The notes under the pieces: generated by a model
What the model was told of the DNA's origin: nothing
The model's database searches: none
Seen by the model: the letters and a program-made list of their open reading frames with translations, nothing else
Part shown: piece by piece, positions 22,276 to 34,372 of the stretch
How the letters are laid out: each line of letters starts with the position of its first letter
Numbering within the stretch: the first letter of the stretch is position 1
NCBI GenBank assembly: GCA_004369045.1
Contig: ML213522.1
Coordinates: 375,775-439,774, forward strand
Reading direction: 5' to 3'
From: Heliocybe sulcata
Lineage: Eukaryota; Basidiomycota; Agaricomycetes; Gloeophyllales; Gloeophyllaceae
DNA length: 64,000 bases
Translations under genes and position numbers: made by a program

Positions 22276-23059
22276 TCAGATATTCTGAGTAGCAAACCTG
22301 ACATGCACGGCTTCGGCAGCAGCCATGAACTGGGTCAGCAATTCAGACTCCCGTTTGTGATCCTCCTGCTCCCTCAGCTTCTCAGTGCCTAGGGCAAGGT
22401 CAGGTACAGCGCTTCCTCCAAGGCGGGAAAAGAGCTCGGTACCTACCCCGATAGATTCCCAACCTAAGACACAGTATACTTTGCTATCATCATCGCTAGA
22501 GAAGGCCCATCCCCCACCCAAACAACCCGGTGCCCCAGAAGCGATACTGACAAGGCTGTCCAGGACACGACTGAAATCATCGCGATTAGCAGCCGGCTTG
22601 ACAGTTATGAAGCCCTATGATTCGAAGTCATAAGATACGTCTGTCTCTCATAGTCCACTGATTGCACTCACGAGCTCGGTGATGGGGACCTTGACCGCCT
22701 CTAAAGGAAGCGGGAACGGCAGGAAACAGGACACAGGCCCGCCCGTGCTGATGTCGGCGAACTTCTCCAAGAAGTCACCGCACTCAGCGGGCCATTGGAA
22801 ATCTTTGGGGGCCAACTGGGCTGGGAAGACTGGGTGCAACATCCGTAGGAATACGTCAAGGTCCGTCACTGATGTCAACTGTCTGGAACTCACAAAGAAG
22901 CCAAAATAGCTGGTCTGGTTTCTCGAGGCTCAGGCCCCAAGCTTACTGTACGAGGCCACCTTTGGCGGCTCCAGCACGCAATTTGACGTGCAGAGAAGGC
23001 TCCGAAGTAAAGCGGCCGCTCACAGTCACTCGAAGGATCTCTGTAATGTGCGTAGACAT
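22276..23059 (-). CDS. Dimeric alpha/beta-barrel (ABM-like) protein
   Basis: Small protein from 23059 (MSTHITEILRVTVSGRF), with an intron giving KGGLVHYFGFFVSSRQLTS. Next comes FPLPLEAVKVPITELV and, after an intron near 22615-22670, GFITVKPAANRDDFSRVLDS. It continues with GGGWAFSSDDDSKVYCVLGW and a C-terminal Glu/Lys helix ending RFATQNI-stop at 22276. The two halves look like repeats of the ferredoxin-like fold used by antibiotic-biosynthesis-monooxygenase (ABM) proteins and stress-response barrels. No catalytic residues can be assigned; the family is often of unknown function in fungi. Fold call moderate, function not known. Confidence 0.65.
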
Positions 23060-23451
23060 CTTTCAGAGGCGAGTATTGTGGAGGACAACCTACGCCCTTC
23101 TAGCTCTTTATACTCGAGCACCTGATTCATACTCGTCTTTGCAGCTGTTCCTTTTTTGCGCGGAAAAACTAATGCGACAATGGATTATTAAGACTGTTGA
23201 CGATGAACAGGCTCCAAGGAGGGCTCGGGCGGCGAACACGCACCAATATGATATATGCAACGTGGCCTCTCGACTCCGCCGACCCGACCTTACGAAGTTG
23301 TAAAGCTTCAGCACTTATGCAGCAGGGAGCCGGTATATGAATACGAGCATGAGCGATTGTGTATTGTCATGATGAAGAGCGGAGTGATACTGAGGAGAGT
23401 AGTGAATCGTCGCTGATACCAGGAGACAGAGGAGGATATATATAAGCGCAC
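23060..23451. other. Intergenic region upstream of the ABM-like gene
   Basis: Contains a minus-strand promoter-like stretch (TATAAAGAGC, about 23102-23111) 40-50 bp above the ABM-like start. No gene otherwise recognised. Confidence 0.45.
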
Positions 23452-24430
23452 TCAGGTACCATTCACGGGAGTCACGGGCCAGGCGGTGCTGCCTCCGCTG
23501 ATGACCCGCAGTGCATCGGTAATACCGGTCTGCCCAGTCAACTGGCCGTACTTGATGTCGGCGTAGTACTTTATGCAACTGGTCAAATATAATCATGCCG
23601 AACTGCACCTTCTATTAAACTTCCCAGAAGACGATCTGAAGAGAGCATTGTTCGTAGTGAGCAAGCCTTGGTTATGGCAAGAATGCCTGGGCACGGAGCT
23701 AACCTGATGCTCGTAGTTTGAACATGCACACTATCAGCCGTTCGCATCGAACTGGGAGCGCACGCAGCTTACCAGGCAGATTCACGGCAGGCATTTGGAG
23801 AGAAACATGGAAAGACCTGCACGTCGTCAATCGATATGTCTATACCATGAACGGACTTCGCGAATAACACACAGATTCCCGGTAAGAGTCAAGGCAGACT
23901 GGGGAATCAGCTCGCTTCGAAGCATATTTCCGCCGATCTAAATGGTACTTGCGTTAATCTTGACCTTGGCACCTAGTTTCTCCGCGTTTGCTAAGCGTAT
24001 ATCGGTTGCCAGTAATGATTGCCGCGGAGCTGAAGATGAGCTCACTCGCATGGTTCATGTACACGCCCCTGAGTCTGTACCATAACGTTGCCTCCTCTCC
24101 CTGCTGGTCCCTGTCAGATATGGTACCCGAAACTGCATAGCACGGGCTTACCTGCTGGTTACCGTAGATGTAAATTTGGTACGCACCGACCTGATTGTTC
24201 CAAGACCACCCATCCAAGACAGTCGCGGTACTGAGACTTCAGTTCAGCTCTGTAAAACTTGGGATCCGGAGCAATATGCTGATGAGTAGTCATTGGATCG
24301 AACACACCAGATGATCGTGGCAGATGCAAGGGACAGGAAAGCTAGAAAGGTGGCAGTAAATGAACTTCCATGGTAGCAGAATTCATGAACACGAGATTGT
24401 TTGCGTGCATACCGTGGCATATAAATTTGC
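23452..24430 (-). CDS. Unidentified gene traces, possibly secreted; exon structure unresolved
   Basis: Minus-strand segments look coding but switch frame. One reads SFTATFLAFLSLASATI (signal-peptide-like, about 24310-24360), another VLDGWSWNNQVGAYQIYIYG (about 24165-24225). A third reads LGAKVKINASTI with IGGNMLRSELIPQSALTLTG (about 23890-23980). The last 40 codons read YYADIKYGQLTGQTGITDAL then STAWPVTPVNGT-stop at 23452. Candidate GT-AG introns exist between most blocks, for example GTAAGCCCGTGC near 24155. I do not recognise the family. It could be an intact intron-rich gene or a decaying one. Confidence 0.35.
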
Positions 24431-26131
24431 TTTCCTCCTCTATAGCCTGGTATCACTCGAAGAAAGATAGAGTTATTTCGCTTACGCGCTGGTGAAACAT
24501 ATTGTGCCGAAGTTCAAGTGCAACCGCGTATTTCTCGTTAAGGGTAGTCAGCCGCAATGAGAGTATAAATCCTGGTACCATCCTGCTGGTACCATCCTGG
24601 TGGCCTTCGCGTGCAAACTGGAGGCACTAGTGTCCTTTCACAAAGTCTGTATACGATGATTCCTGGATTTAGGCCATAAGTTGTTGATTTCTGGCAAACG
24701 GGAAATGATACGCCATGACGTCCGAACGCATCAGCTTGGGCGTAAGCCTGCGTAAGCTTCTGGTATGTGAGAATTGGAATAACGGTGCTGGCCGGACTGC
24801 GTTCAGTGACACAGTGACTGTGACCAGCGCAGGTCAGTCACCCGCGACGCCGTTCTATCATTCTATCATTCATCAATTCTATCATCTATCACAGCTTGTC
24901 TGACATGCTCGGCGATGCCACTCAGAGTCTCCTTCATGCACTTCTCTACCCATGTATACTTCATCCAGACTCGCAGCAGGTAAAGGCCTTGGTTCATGCT
25001 TTAAAGTCCGGCATCCGTATATGTAACGGTGTGGCTCGTTGATCAATGATCATGACTCATGCGCACGAGACTTGAACGTTGTAGCGTTGATCTTATTAAT
25101 GTCAACATCAAACTTCAGTTCCAACTCGACAACAATCGATGGACTGTTCCCGACTCGCCGCTCTGGTGACCTCTTCTACCATTTGCAGGGACGCGCTTCG
25201 AGTAACTCCAGCACTAAAGGAGACGCATAAGCCAAAGGTGGAGGGACATGCCGGCCCGCAATGGCGCCTAAGAGTGTCCTGGGAGATGGCCACCTCCCTG
25301 TTACGTATCTCCGGACCTGGTACATCCCAAGAGCTCACTGAGCGTGGCTGCTTTCCGTCCGGTGCCAGCATCACTGCTGCTATATCAAAGCCCACACATG
25401 TGACTGGTCGCCTGCGATCAAAAGGACCGAATACCAGGGAATTGATACTTTGATTTATTCAATCGTCGGATCATCGAGGCTAGGATGAATGAACTGGGAT
25501 TCGAGGTAAAAGGTATCTCAATCGACTCATCTGGTGCCTGGTGCACTGCCAGCAGAAGCTATGCATACCACAACTATGCTTCAGACTCATAGGAGTACGT
25601 GCTTATCTTACTTTCATATAAGCTGAGCGCTGATGGTCCAATGCTGTCCATGAGAATAATCCGCCATCTGCCGAGTCGCCCGCTGCCCAGAGCTAGGAAC
25701 TGGACCGGGGTTGCTGTCGCATCTCCGTTCATGTTGGTCCCTTGCCCTGGGATCTGCACCATTACCGAAACTGTACCATCATGCCAGAGCCATGAAGTCG
25801 AGTCTCTTCCGTGCTCCGCCTGTGAATACTCTCAGGCACAGTTCAAGAGAACATGGTAGGAATCACGGGGCTATGCCATTGCCTTGTGAGAACGACCTTC
25901 ATCATTTCTCTCCTTTTGCCGTATGGGAGATTGCTACATATGCCGCAGCTTCATGGTGCTGGATCAGCTGGGCTGCTGCTGAGCAGTGTGAATAGACATC
26001 AACATCAATCCTATCCCGCCTTGGCATGCATTGACTGAACCCTAATGGGAAGGTATATAGAGAGAATATCGAGTCCTTTGGGACTGTACAACTGTGCAGC
26101 CCTTTAACTCATCTCGAATCTGCTATAGGCC
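24431..26131. other. Gene-poor stretch with another minus-strand coding trace
   Basis: The clearest coding-like segment is minus-strand 25590-25800: WHDGTVSVMVQIPGQGTNMN, QFLALGSGRLGRWRIILMD and GPSALSLYE followed by a GTAAGATAAG donor. A second runs about 25250-25395 (GFDIAAVMLAPDGKQPRS). No family recognised and no start found. A short tandem CCTGGTACCATCCTG repeat lies at about 24570-24600. The right-hand 150 bp should be the promoter of the first DUF6534 gene. Confidence 0.3.
24853..24895. repeat. Simple TTCTATCA repeat
   Basis: TTCTATCATTCTATCATTC followed by related TCATCAATTCTATCATC units, about 43 bp. Confidence 0.7.
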
Positions 26132-28331
26132 ATGGAGCGCATTGATCTCACGGATACCTTTGGTATTCTACTTTGCAATCTCAAGGCGTGAAAATAATCC
26201 TGACTTCGTAATAGGCGCTGCCGCCATTGGTGCCATGGCTACCCTCATGTAAGTGTCATTTCTTTGTGCAAATGATACTTGGTCTTATATCCCTGTTGTA
26301 GCCTGTACGGTATCACAATCCTTCAGGTTAATCAGCTACGCCACTATCTAGAGTTGGAAGATGTTAAATATTGCCACAGGCATACTTCTACTTCCTCCAT
26401 TACCCGAAGGATAGCCCTTACTTCAAGTTACTTGTGAGCAATAGTCATCTCTCAGCTACGATCCTTCGTAATTTGCCTAACATTCCAACACAGGTTGCCT
26501 TCCTTTGGTATGCTCTGTAATCTGGCCCGGATAACCAGTCATTCACATCCTCCCCATAGTTCCCTGGACACACTTCATATCATATTTGGTGAGGAATGAT
26601 ATTTTGGCTCACATCTGGGTACAAACACTGACATTTCTGCAGTCTGCCATTGTATATACTATTACCTCGTGAGATGGATTATTTCGAAGAGTGATTGTGA
26701 TGTCCACCTGATCCATTGTCTTGCAACTCTCAAGGTAACAAACTATGAAAATCCCCCTGCACTGGCCGGAGGCATTTGGTGAGCACAATAGTCCCGGAGA
26801 TACTAGCCATCTTCTGATAACATGTGGCTCTTGCAGGTCCCTCTACGTGCGTTGTCTCCTTAGTCCTGTCTTGCTCAATATCTCACTGACTAGGTGAAAC
26901 AGGCGTCTGTCGCTGTAAATGTAAGGGACGGACCTGAGGATTTCCCTTGACCATGCCGCTGACGAACGGCGATACTAGGTTGTCATTGCATGCGTAGTGC
27001 AAAGGTATCTTCGTCACCAATTCCATCAGGCATCACATGTCAGGGCCCTGATAATTTGTATTCCAGCTTCTTCACTAAGCGTATCTATCAACGTCAGTAT
27101 CTACGCATCTTACGGTTCCGCTGATGGTCTCAGCTATTCCTGCTTGAAGTGAGCGGCCCTCGAACAAAATATTGGTTGGCTACAGTCGTGGTAAGTTCCA
27201 ACAGCCCTCCTATTGACCATCTCATTGACTAGTGTCATGGTGCGCAGGCTATCTTTGTTGTCCTGCACTTTTGTAAGACATACAGATGGCTATGTGACTC
27301 AACAACTGACTGTGACGCCTGGTTTAGGCTTCGCAGTCGGTGAGTGTTGCAACCTGTAGTGGTGATTACCTACTGACTTGTTTCTTCTGTGTTTGACCGC
27401 TGCAGAGACTGTCGTGAAGTTGTGAGTGCAAATGCGCAGCTCAACTCAATGCGGTCTTCCTGACATTACCCCTTACTAAGCATCCAACAACCCTCACTTG
27501 CCGCCATCGGTGCTATCGGGGTCAGGAATCTATTGTCTAATACGACATTGCAAGAATTGACTCAAGTCGACCATTACAGCTCAGTGCAGTCTTGCCTTTC
27601 GGAGCTTTTGCAGTTCTGTCGGATATCCTGGTCGCAGCCTGTCTTTGTTTCCTGCTCTGGAATAACAGGAGCGAGATAAAATCGTCAGTCAGAGCATTGT
27701 CGCTTGCAGTATCGTCTGACTTACATTTTGACAGGACGAATATGATCATCAACCGTCTGATGGTCTGGGCTGTGAACCGCTGCTTGCTGACAGCGTACGT
27801 AGTTTGGCAATATTTTCTCGTGACACATTCAATGACATCTGCATAGTGTTGTCGCGATCGTTGAGATCATCGTGGTAAGCACGGGCATTGGGGTGCGACA
27901 GTCTCTTTGCTCACTATTAGCCTGCACCCTGTGTCAGTTCTCCGTCACTCCCTCCCACCTTTGGTTTTTAGCTATCGACTTTGTTATAGGAAAGCGTGCG
28001 TAACGATTCACCCTCCTCCTTCCTGAAATCCTCTCACCCGATTTCTTCAGTTTACTGCAATTCACTACTAGCTACACTTAACAGCAGAGAGTCGATTAAA
28101 GCTACCGGTAAGTCGTAATGTATCTACTCTTAATTTATGGGCTGCATCTCCCTACTCTCAGGCCAAGGCCGTGTGCACGAAATCGACGTCAACAGCAAAA
28201 ATGTCGTGCAAGTATGTGATGCTTTATTATATTCAAGTGGGGTCCTATCGCTGAATACCTCGGTACACTCGCTAGCTGTCGTCCTTCCCTCCCTCCAGCG
28301 GCGATACTTCCGGTTCGAGAGGCCCGGGTGA
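26132..28331 (+). CDS. DUF6534-type seven-TM membrane protein, copy A
   Basis: Basidiomycete integral membrane protein of unknown function. The start at 26132 (MERIDLTDTFG) is spliced to AAAIGAMATL, then LYGITILQ, AYFYFLHYPKDSPYFKLLV and AFLWFLDTLHIIFVCHCIYY. Further exons give NYENPPALAGGIWSLY and FFTKRIYQ (about 27040-27090), VLPFGAFAVLSDILVAACLC, NRSEIKSTNMIINRLMVWAV, LWFLAIDFVIGK and LLATLNSRESIK. The order of hydrophobic segments and the WxLDTLH, FFTKRIY and NRL..W..NRC motifs match DUF6534. More than fifteen tiny exons, several under 30 nt, with splice sites agreeing in phase where checked. The C-terminal exon after RESIK is less certain, so the end is approximate. The next gene downstream is a paralogue. 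Confidence 0.82.
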
Positions 28332-28746
28332 GAACGCGGGTAACTGCGACATACCGTTGGGAGAGGTTGTCGATGGGAAGGTGACTTACTTGCCCTGATG
28401 AAGACCACCGGTTAACGAGAATCATCGCGTAAAATGTAACTGAAGTCTGGAAAGTTGACATGCATCATTACTGCTCGGTGATCTATGCAAGACTAGGTCA
28501 TGTAATTTATTTAATTTTGCCTGTCCCCATATGGAGAGCAACTGCGATTGACGCGAGTCCGGATTCTGCAATCGCGCATGCGCATGAGATCGCGGCCCGT
28601 CGCAGTGGCGCGGTGGCGGTGAGTCTTCGCTCAAGAAGTTGATGGGAGGTCTTCTGTACGTTCGTCTCGTCGTCTCCCTCCTGCTGTCCGTGGCCTCGTG
28701 CATTGGTATTTTGAGGTCACATCGGACTCGTATTATTTCTTAGAAA
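28332..28746. other. Spacer between the two DUF6534 paralogues
   Basis: No gene seen. It should hold the promoter of copy B. Confidence 0.45.
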
Positions 28747-30847
28747 ATGGAGCGACTTAATATAGTCCCAACATTCGGTGAGTGCCCTATGCTGCTGAGA
28801 AGAGTCGGTGGATGCATACTGGAGAGCTGGCAGGGGCGGCATATATCGGATCTATGGCAGCTTTAATGTGAGTCGCGACTACGATTGTCGGGCCACCTGG
28901 ACTCACATACCCAAGCCTATACGGAATCACTACATTACAGGTACAGTCGGAGACCCAGTGTACTGGTGACCGAATGATGGACGAAGCTCTGCAGACATAT
29001 CTGTACTTCCTAAATTACCCTAGAGACGAAAGAAGCACGAAGCTGCTAGTAAGTAAAGACGGGAATGGTGTAAAAATGTATGGCAAACTGAATGCTCGTT
29101 CAGGTATTAGGCCTATGGTCCGTCGCATGAATATAGTGGGCATGTTCGCGGGGTAATCCCATGTTTCTAATGCAGGATCCTGGATACCATGCACATCATC
29201 TTCAGTGAGTGTCTGCACTTCTCCTTCTACGCTGCATCCTGACTAGACCAGTCAACCACGCAATGTATCATTATCTTGTGTGTAAACTCTTGACGAGGAC
29301 GTTGCGATTCTGGACTTACCCTCCGCAAGGTTTCAAACTACGCAAATCCTCTGGCTCTTATTGATGGGACATGGTATGTGCATCACTTCTTGTCCCTGTA
29401 GCGGCCATCTGAATAGTTTAGGTCTCTATATGTACGCGCCTCTCCTTACTGGCTTGAACCACAAATGATGACCGTATTCCCAAGGTCTCGATCGCGCTCA
29501 ATGTAAGTTCGGATTATCGTGATCCGGATTATCTCCGTCCTCCCTGCATTCACCGCAATCACATTTTCCGACTCTATCAGACGACAGGGCTGTGCTGATC
29601 GTGCAGGCTATATAGGTAACAATAGCTGTTGTGGTCGAAAGGTACGCTATTCTTTCGTGGTGGCAGTCGGCTCTAGATGTGCCTCACACTAAGTAGTTTC
29701 TTCACGAAGCGAATATACGAATGTGAGTGATAAAACCTGGTCCACCCAGGAAGTACCCGCTTTAACGCGTGTCTAGTGAGCCGATGTCGAGGAAAGGTAT
29801 TGCAAAGATCGTTGACGTTGGTCACCGTACGTCTTGTTTTTTTTTGGCATGTATCAACAAACTGAATGAGTGACGTTCCCCAAGGCTCTCGCTGTTGCTG
29901 GTCATTTTGGTGAGTCGAGCAGGCCTGCAGGTCAACCGTGCTCTCATGAATGCTCTATAGCATTAGGCATAGGTATATCGAGAAACTATGAACACCGGCG
30001 GGCGCTGATGGCTGTCATGCTCATACAGATACAGTCGTAGAGATGTATGCACACCTCTCCGGTTTTGGCGCTTCGGATGGCTGAGTTAGCGTAGGTTCCT
30101 CAAGAAACAACTCGCCCGCTTATCTGAAATAACGGTCAGTCACGTACCCAGTATACTCTGCTACCATTCTCAACAGGCTCCTCGTGATAGTGGCGAACCG
30201 TCCTGCCCTTCGCGCTCTTAACAGTCCTGTCGGACGTCCTTGTGGCGGGGGCCTTGTGCGGGCTGCTTTGGCATGAGCGATCGGACTTCGGAGAGTAAGT
30301 CGCTCACTCGAGTACTGCACACTCACGTTGACGAATGCGCAATCTGTACGCAGCACAAACGCCTTGATTGGGTCCCTCATAGTCTGGGCCATCAACCGCT
30401 GCTTGCTTACCTCGTGGAGTTATTTCCATCCTCTAGGGAATCTCACTGACCACAGTATTTAGAATTCTTGCCATCATCGAAATGATCACAGTGCGTGTTT
30501 TGTATTAGCTTGTTGGGGTCTTGGAGGGTAACGCTCAGCCTAGTTTGCTGCGCGACCTAACGAATTCTGGTACCTCGCAGTAGACTTTGTCGTCGGAAAA
30601 CGTCAGTGACAACCTAGTTGGTGGACGTTTCTTAACAGTTAGCGTTGCAGTTTATGCGAACTCGTTGCTTGCCACGCTGAACAGCCGCAAGGCGCTCAAG
30701 GTCAGAGGCGACTCGCGATCTAGGGATACAGATGTCACTACCAGCTTCCGGATGGCGCCCACTGTGGCCACGGATGTCGAGGGCGCGTCAGGCAGACCTG
30801 TGTTGCGGGTGCGTGGATTGCATCCTGTGCGCGAATCACCGCACTGA
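28747..30847 (+). CDS. DUF6534-type seven-TM membrane protein, copy B
   Basis: Tandem paralogue of the preceding gene. The start at 28747 (MERLNIVPTFG) corresponds exactly to MERIDLTDTFG of copy A. Exons read AAYIGSMAALILYGITTLQ, TYLYFLNYPRDERSTKLLV, LWILDTMHIIF, NHAMYHYL, NYANPLALIDGTW, VTIAVVVESFFTKRIYE, LPFALLTVLSDVLVAGALCG, NALIGSLIVWAINRCLLTS, FWYLAVDFVVGK and LLATLNSRKALK. It ends in a hydrophilic tail at 30847. Intron positions largely match copy A, so the duplication happened after those introns were gained. Roughly 18 introns in 2.1 kb. Function unknown; membrane topology is read from the hydrophobic blocks. Confidence 0.82.
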
Positions 30848-31258
30848 TGATGACTATCGAACGAAGATACTTCCGCCAAGGGACCGGACATCGGAAGACG
30901 GTACAACGGAGTTGGACGAGCTGCACTCGGTTTGCAATTTATACCTTTTGGTCATTCCGAGACTGAAGAGTGTTTGTCAGGCTACTCCTCTCAAGTGTCG
31001 GACACCCTCGCTCACCGTTCCCTGAACAGGCTCATCCCGAAGATGGACTCCGTTATCACGGATGTTAGATTGATCTCTTAGTTTGCTAATACCTGTACTC
31101 CGAAAATACATTATTTCACGGTGCATTGCGCCCGTACTGAAGAATGCTTATGCTTGGCCGCCGCCGAGAGGAAATTACTAGCACGTGAGGTTTCCCTGTT
31201 AGTGCGCCTGCCCCGAATCCTAGCCTCGCATGAGCGAATACTGCACGCCTCTCCGTCC
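30848..31258. other. Intergenic region upstream of the cation exchanger
   Basis: About 410 bp without a recognisable gene. It should carry the exchanger promoter. An in-frame upstream extension to 31121 exists, but its sequence is not conserved-looking. Confidence 0.45.
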
Positions 31259-33924
31259 ATGGCATCCCGAGGTGCATATAGGGCTATACTCGTAGCATTG
31301 CTGGTCGTCAACTGTCTCGTCTTTTCTCAAAGCCGCTATGGACAGACGTCTGAGGCCAAGTCGGGTGTCCTCAGCCGGGCGTTGTTAAAGAGAGAGCGGT
31401 CGTCAGACCCAGCTTGGACTTTGGATGGCCACAATGAGCAGGTATGTAAATGCTGTAGCTGTATGTCCTCTCTATATGCCCTGACTCCTATACCGCAGTG
31501 CTTTCCGGTGGAGGTCCCACTGGACCAACAATGCTCCCATGTTCGGACGATGTGCCCGGAATCCGACTCGTTCCTCTCCTTGCAATACCTGCGCTCGTAT
31601 TTCTGTGCGACGCCATCAACACGTCCATTCGTCTTTACTGGCATGATCGTATGGCTTGTCTTTCTCTTTTCAACGCTTGGAATCAGCGCCTCCGACTTCT
31701 TCTGTCCGAATCTGGCGACCATAGCGCAACTCTTCGGCCTGGATGAGAACGTAGCTGGTGTTACATTCTTGGCATTTGGAAACGGCAGCCCAGATGTTTT
31801 CTCCACATACTCAGCTATGCGTTCAGACTCGGGCAGTCTGGCCATCGGCGAACTCCTCGGTGCAGCGTCGTTCATCGTCTCCTGCGTTGTAGGATCTATG
31901 TGCATCATCAAGCCGTTCCAGGTGGAGCCGATCCCATTTCTGAGGGATGTTGGCTTCTTCACGGCGGCGGTCACGCTTCTGATCGTCATACTTCACGATG
32001 GAAGGCTTCACGCTTGGGAGGCTGGCAGTCTCGTGGGTCTGTATTTCCTTTACGTGATCGTAGTCGTCGTTGGGACGTGGTGGGAGAAACGCCGTACCCA
32101 GCGACGTATGAGAGAAGCTCTGATTCGCTCCGAGTACAGAGAAGACGAGGTGCCTCAAATGCCGTATCATGACGAAGAGCCATATCCCGATGACCGTAAG
32201 TGTTGAGGTATCTCAGTCAATCTATACTAATTGTGCGTAGCCTCGCCGTCTCACGAGAGCCGCCAGAACTCGCTGACTGTACCTATCACGACAAGGCCGC
32301 GGGCCGTCTCCCATCCTGAGCCTCCTCGGCTAGGTCTGCACACCGATCTCCCACTGCGCGCCCAGTCTAGGTCGCCGTCTCCGTCACCGAGACTGACCCA
32401 CATGCCATCATTCTCGCTCATCGGGGCTCTCGAGTTCCGGCAGGTGGTATCTTCTCTCCAACACCAGGCAGCCAGCCCCTCACTCAACCTGTTCGAAAGT
32501 CCGATGACACCGTATGTCGGTGGGCGGTATTACAGTCACAGTCGATCCATGTCTAGACCACATACGCCGTTGCGGAGCCCTCTTGTCCTGGATGGGCAGC
32601 ATGAGGCCAACCCTTGGGACGATTCTACGCTCGCGCTCCCGCTGAGTGACCGTTCCCCAGAGCTGAATAATGACCCCCGGCGCGCGATGTACTCGGATAC
32701 ATCCCTCCCCCTTCCTGACGGAGCTCGGAGTCCGGTGCCGCGAATATCGCACACACCTGCGTCGCCCACCTCGGAGGCGGATACAGAGTCCCAGCACCAT
32801 GTTTCACCCACGCGTCGCGAACGTCTGTTGCACATCCTTGGACGGACGTACCATATACTCTTCCCAACATTGCATCACTTCAGGAACAAGACATTTATCG
32901 GCAAAGTAGCGGCGCTCTTTGCAACTCCCGCTGTCATGGCGTTAACGGTGACACTGCCCGTGACGGTAACGCCCTACGAGCACGGCGGGCACTCAAGAGA
33001 GAAGTCCGTTGGGTGCGATTCAAGGCTGCTGGATTTTGAAGAAGACGGTGTCGAACGGACGCTCATCGCCGAAGAAGAGGTGCAGGAGGAAATGCACGAG
33101 CTCAAGTTCAACAAGTGGCTCATGGCTGCGCAGTGCATATGTGCGCCGCTGTTCTGCGCTGGGGTTCTATTCAGTAGGTAGACGTGTCTTTCCACGACGC
33201 GATGCAGAAGGACTGAATGAGCGGCTTCAGGTGGTACCGAGCAACAGTTGTGGCTGCTGCTCGCAGCGGGTGTTGCGGGGTTAGCCTGTGCGACGATCGT
33301 CGCTGTATTCTCTGATAGGGGTGAACACCCCACCGCTCTCCTGGCGCGCTGCATGATGGGCTTCTTCGTAGCGGTAGTCTGGATTATGGCCATTGCGGAC
33401 GAAGTGGTGAACGTTCTCCGGGTATGTACTGTGCCGTGTCATGTCTTTGCTCATCGCTTATAAGACTGTAGACGTTCGGATTTATCTTTGGATTGTCCGA
33501 TGCTATCATCGGACTAACGATCTTTGCTGTCGGCAACTCTCTGGCCGATTTAGTCGCAAACATGAGCGTGGCTGTATGTTCTTTATTCTCCTTTCTTTGA
33601 TGAAAGCGGCACTCACGTGTCCGATTCCAGGTTTTCGCTCCGATCATGGGCTTTTCTGCCTGTTTCGGTGGCCCCATGCTCAACATGCTTCTAGGTGTCG
33701 GGATATCAGGATCCTACATGATCCATCTTAGAGAGAAGCCATACGATCTGCACTTTTCGACGACGCTGCTAGTCAGCTCCGCTGGGCTGCTGGTAATGCT
33801 GATATTGACCCTGCTTTTCGTGCCTTGGAATGGCTTCTATCTCACGCGGAGATGGGGCATATTTCTGATAATGTTCTACACGACGATCATGATCATTAAC
33901 ATGATTGTTGAGACGCGCACATAG
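31259..33924 (+). CDS. NCX-superfamily cation/Ca2+ exchanger (NCLX/SLC8B1-like)
   Basis: Membrane antiporter moving Ca2+ against Na+, K+ or H+. The start at 31259 gives an uncleaved or signal segment (AILVALLVVNCLVFSQS). A Cys-containing luminal stretch follows (QQCSHVRTMC, SYFCATP). The first alpha repeat is VTFLAFGNGSPDVFSTYSA (about 31752-31820), with the GNGSPD core that coordinates Ca2+. After several TM segments comes a long cytosolic loop rich in Ser/Pro (about 32230-32820). TM segments resume near 32910, and the second alpha repeat is GLTIFAVGNSLADLVANMSV (about 33508-33573). Then VFAPIMGFSACFGGPMLNML follows and the end is IINMIVETRT-stop at 33924. Five or six introns. The layout resembles yeast YDL206W and animal mitochondrial NCLX. 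Organelle and counter-ion cannot be told from sequence. Confidence 0.92.
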
Positions 33925-34120
33925 ACTATGCTCTTGGATGGACGCTGTTCTGCGTATCTATGGTACTGTGCTACATGTAATCTGGAAGCCAGGGCAGACA
34001 AGGGGTACGTAGGCTGTCACCCTTGCATAGCGAAGCTTACCGTTGGTGCCAAACGACGCCTTCAAGAAAACAGTAATGATGGAACTGAACTCGGAGCGTG
34101 TTTCTTGGGGGGATAAAAGG

Positions 34121-34127
34121 TCAAAAA
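34121..34127 (-). terminator. Pol III T-run terminator of the tRNA gene
   Basis: On the minus strand the tRNA is followed a few bases later by a T run (GCCTTTTTGACC), a standard RNA polymerase III stop. Confidence 0.7.
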
Positions 34128-34133
34128 GGCATG

Positions 34134-34219
34134 TCCTTCGAGCCGGGATCGAACCAGCGACATCAAGATCACGTGATTTCCATTACAGTCTTGCGCTCTT
34201 CCAACTGAGCTATCGAAGG
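34134..34219 (-). tRNA. tRNA-Tyr (GTA) with a 13-nt intron
   Basis: Reading the minus strand, the acceptor arm CCTTCGA pairs with TCGAAGG. The D arm is GCTCAGTTGGAAGAGC (A box). The anticodon stem CAAGA/TCTTG encloses loop CTGTAA...A with anticodon GTA. The T arm is GCTGGTTCGATCCCGGC (B box). Between base 37 and base 38 lies TGGAAATCACGTG, a 13-nt intron in the canonical position; eukaryotic tRNA-Tyr genes normally have one. The discriminator base is A. The protein-like reading of the other strand through this gene (GIEPATSRSRDF) is a well-known tRNA shadow. Confidence 0.95.
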
Positions 34220-34280
34220 TTAAGGTACTGAGTATATACCATATATATAATGACGTACATTTTGTCACGGCCCGTTAATT

Positions 34281-34372
34281 GCGTGACATCACAGTGGCTG
34301 TTCCATATGCACGTGACTATCCCACGTGATAAGTTAATGGCTGTGCAAGGCACGTGACATTGCAGTGGCTGT
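34281..34372. promoter_or_regulatory. Cluster of three CACGTG boxes with a repeated 20-nt element
   Basis: CACGTG occurs at 34310-34315, 34323-34328 and 34351-34356. Two copies of a GTGACATNNCAGTGGCTGT element (34283-34301 and 34354-34372) bracket them. The cluster lies about 60-150 bp upstream of the tRNA-Tyr gene on its own strand. It could serve a bHLH-type regulator or simply be a local duplication. Confidence 0.5.

Noticed and set aside
34043-34231. Plus-strand frame reading AGIEPATSRSRDFHYSLALF
   Set aside because: It is the antisense reading of the tRNA-Tyr gene, a classic false protein.
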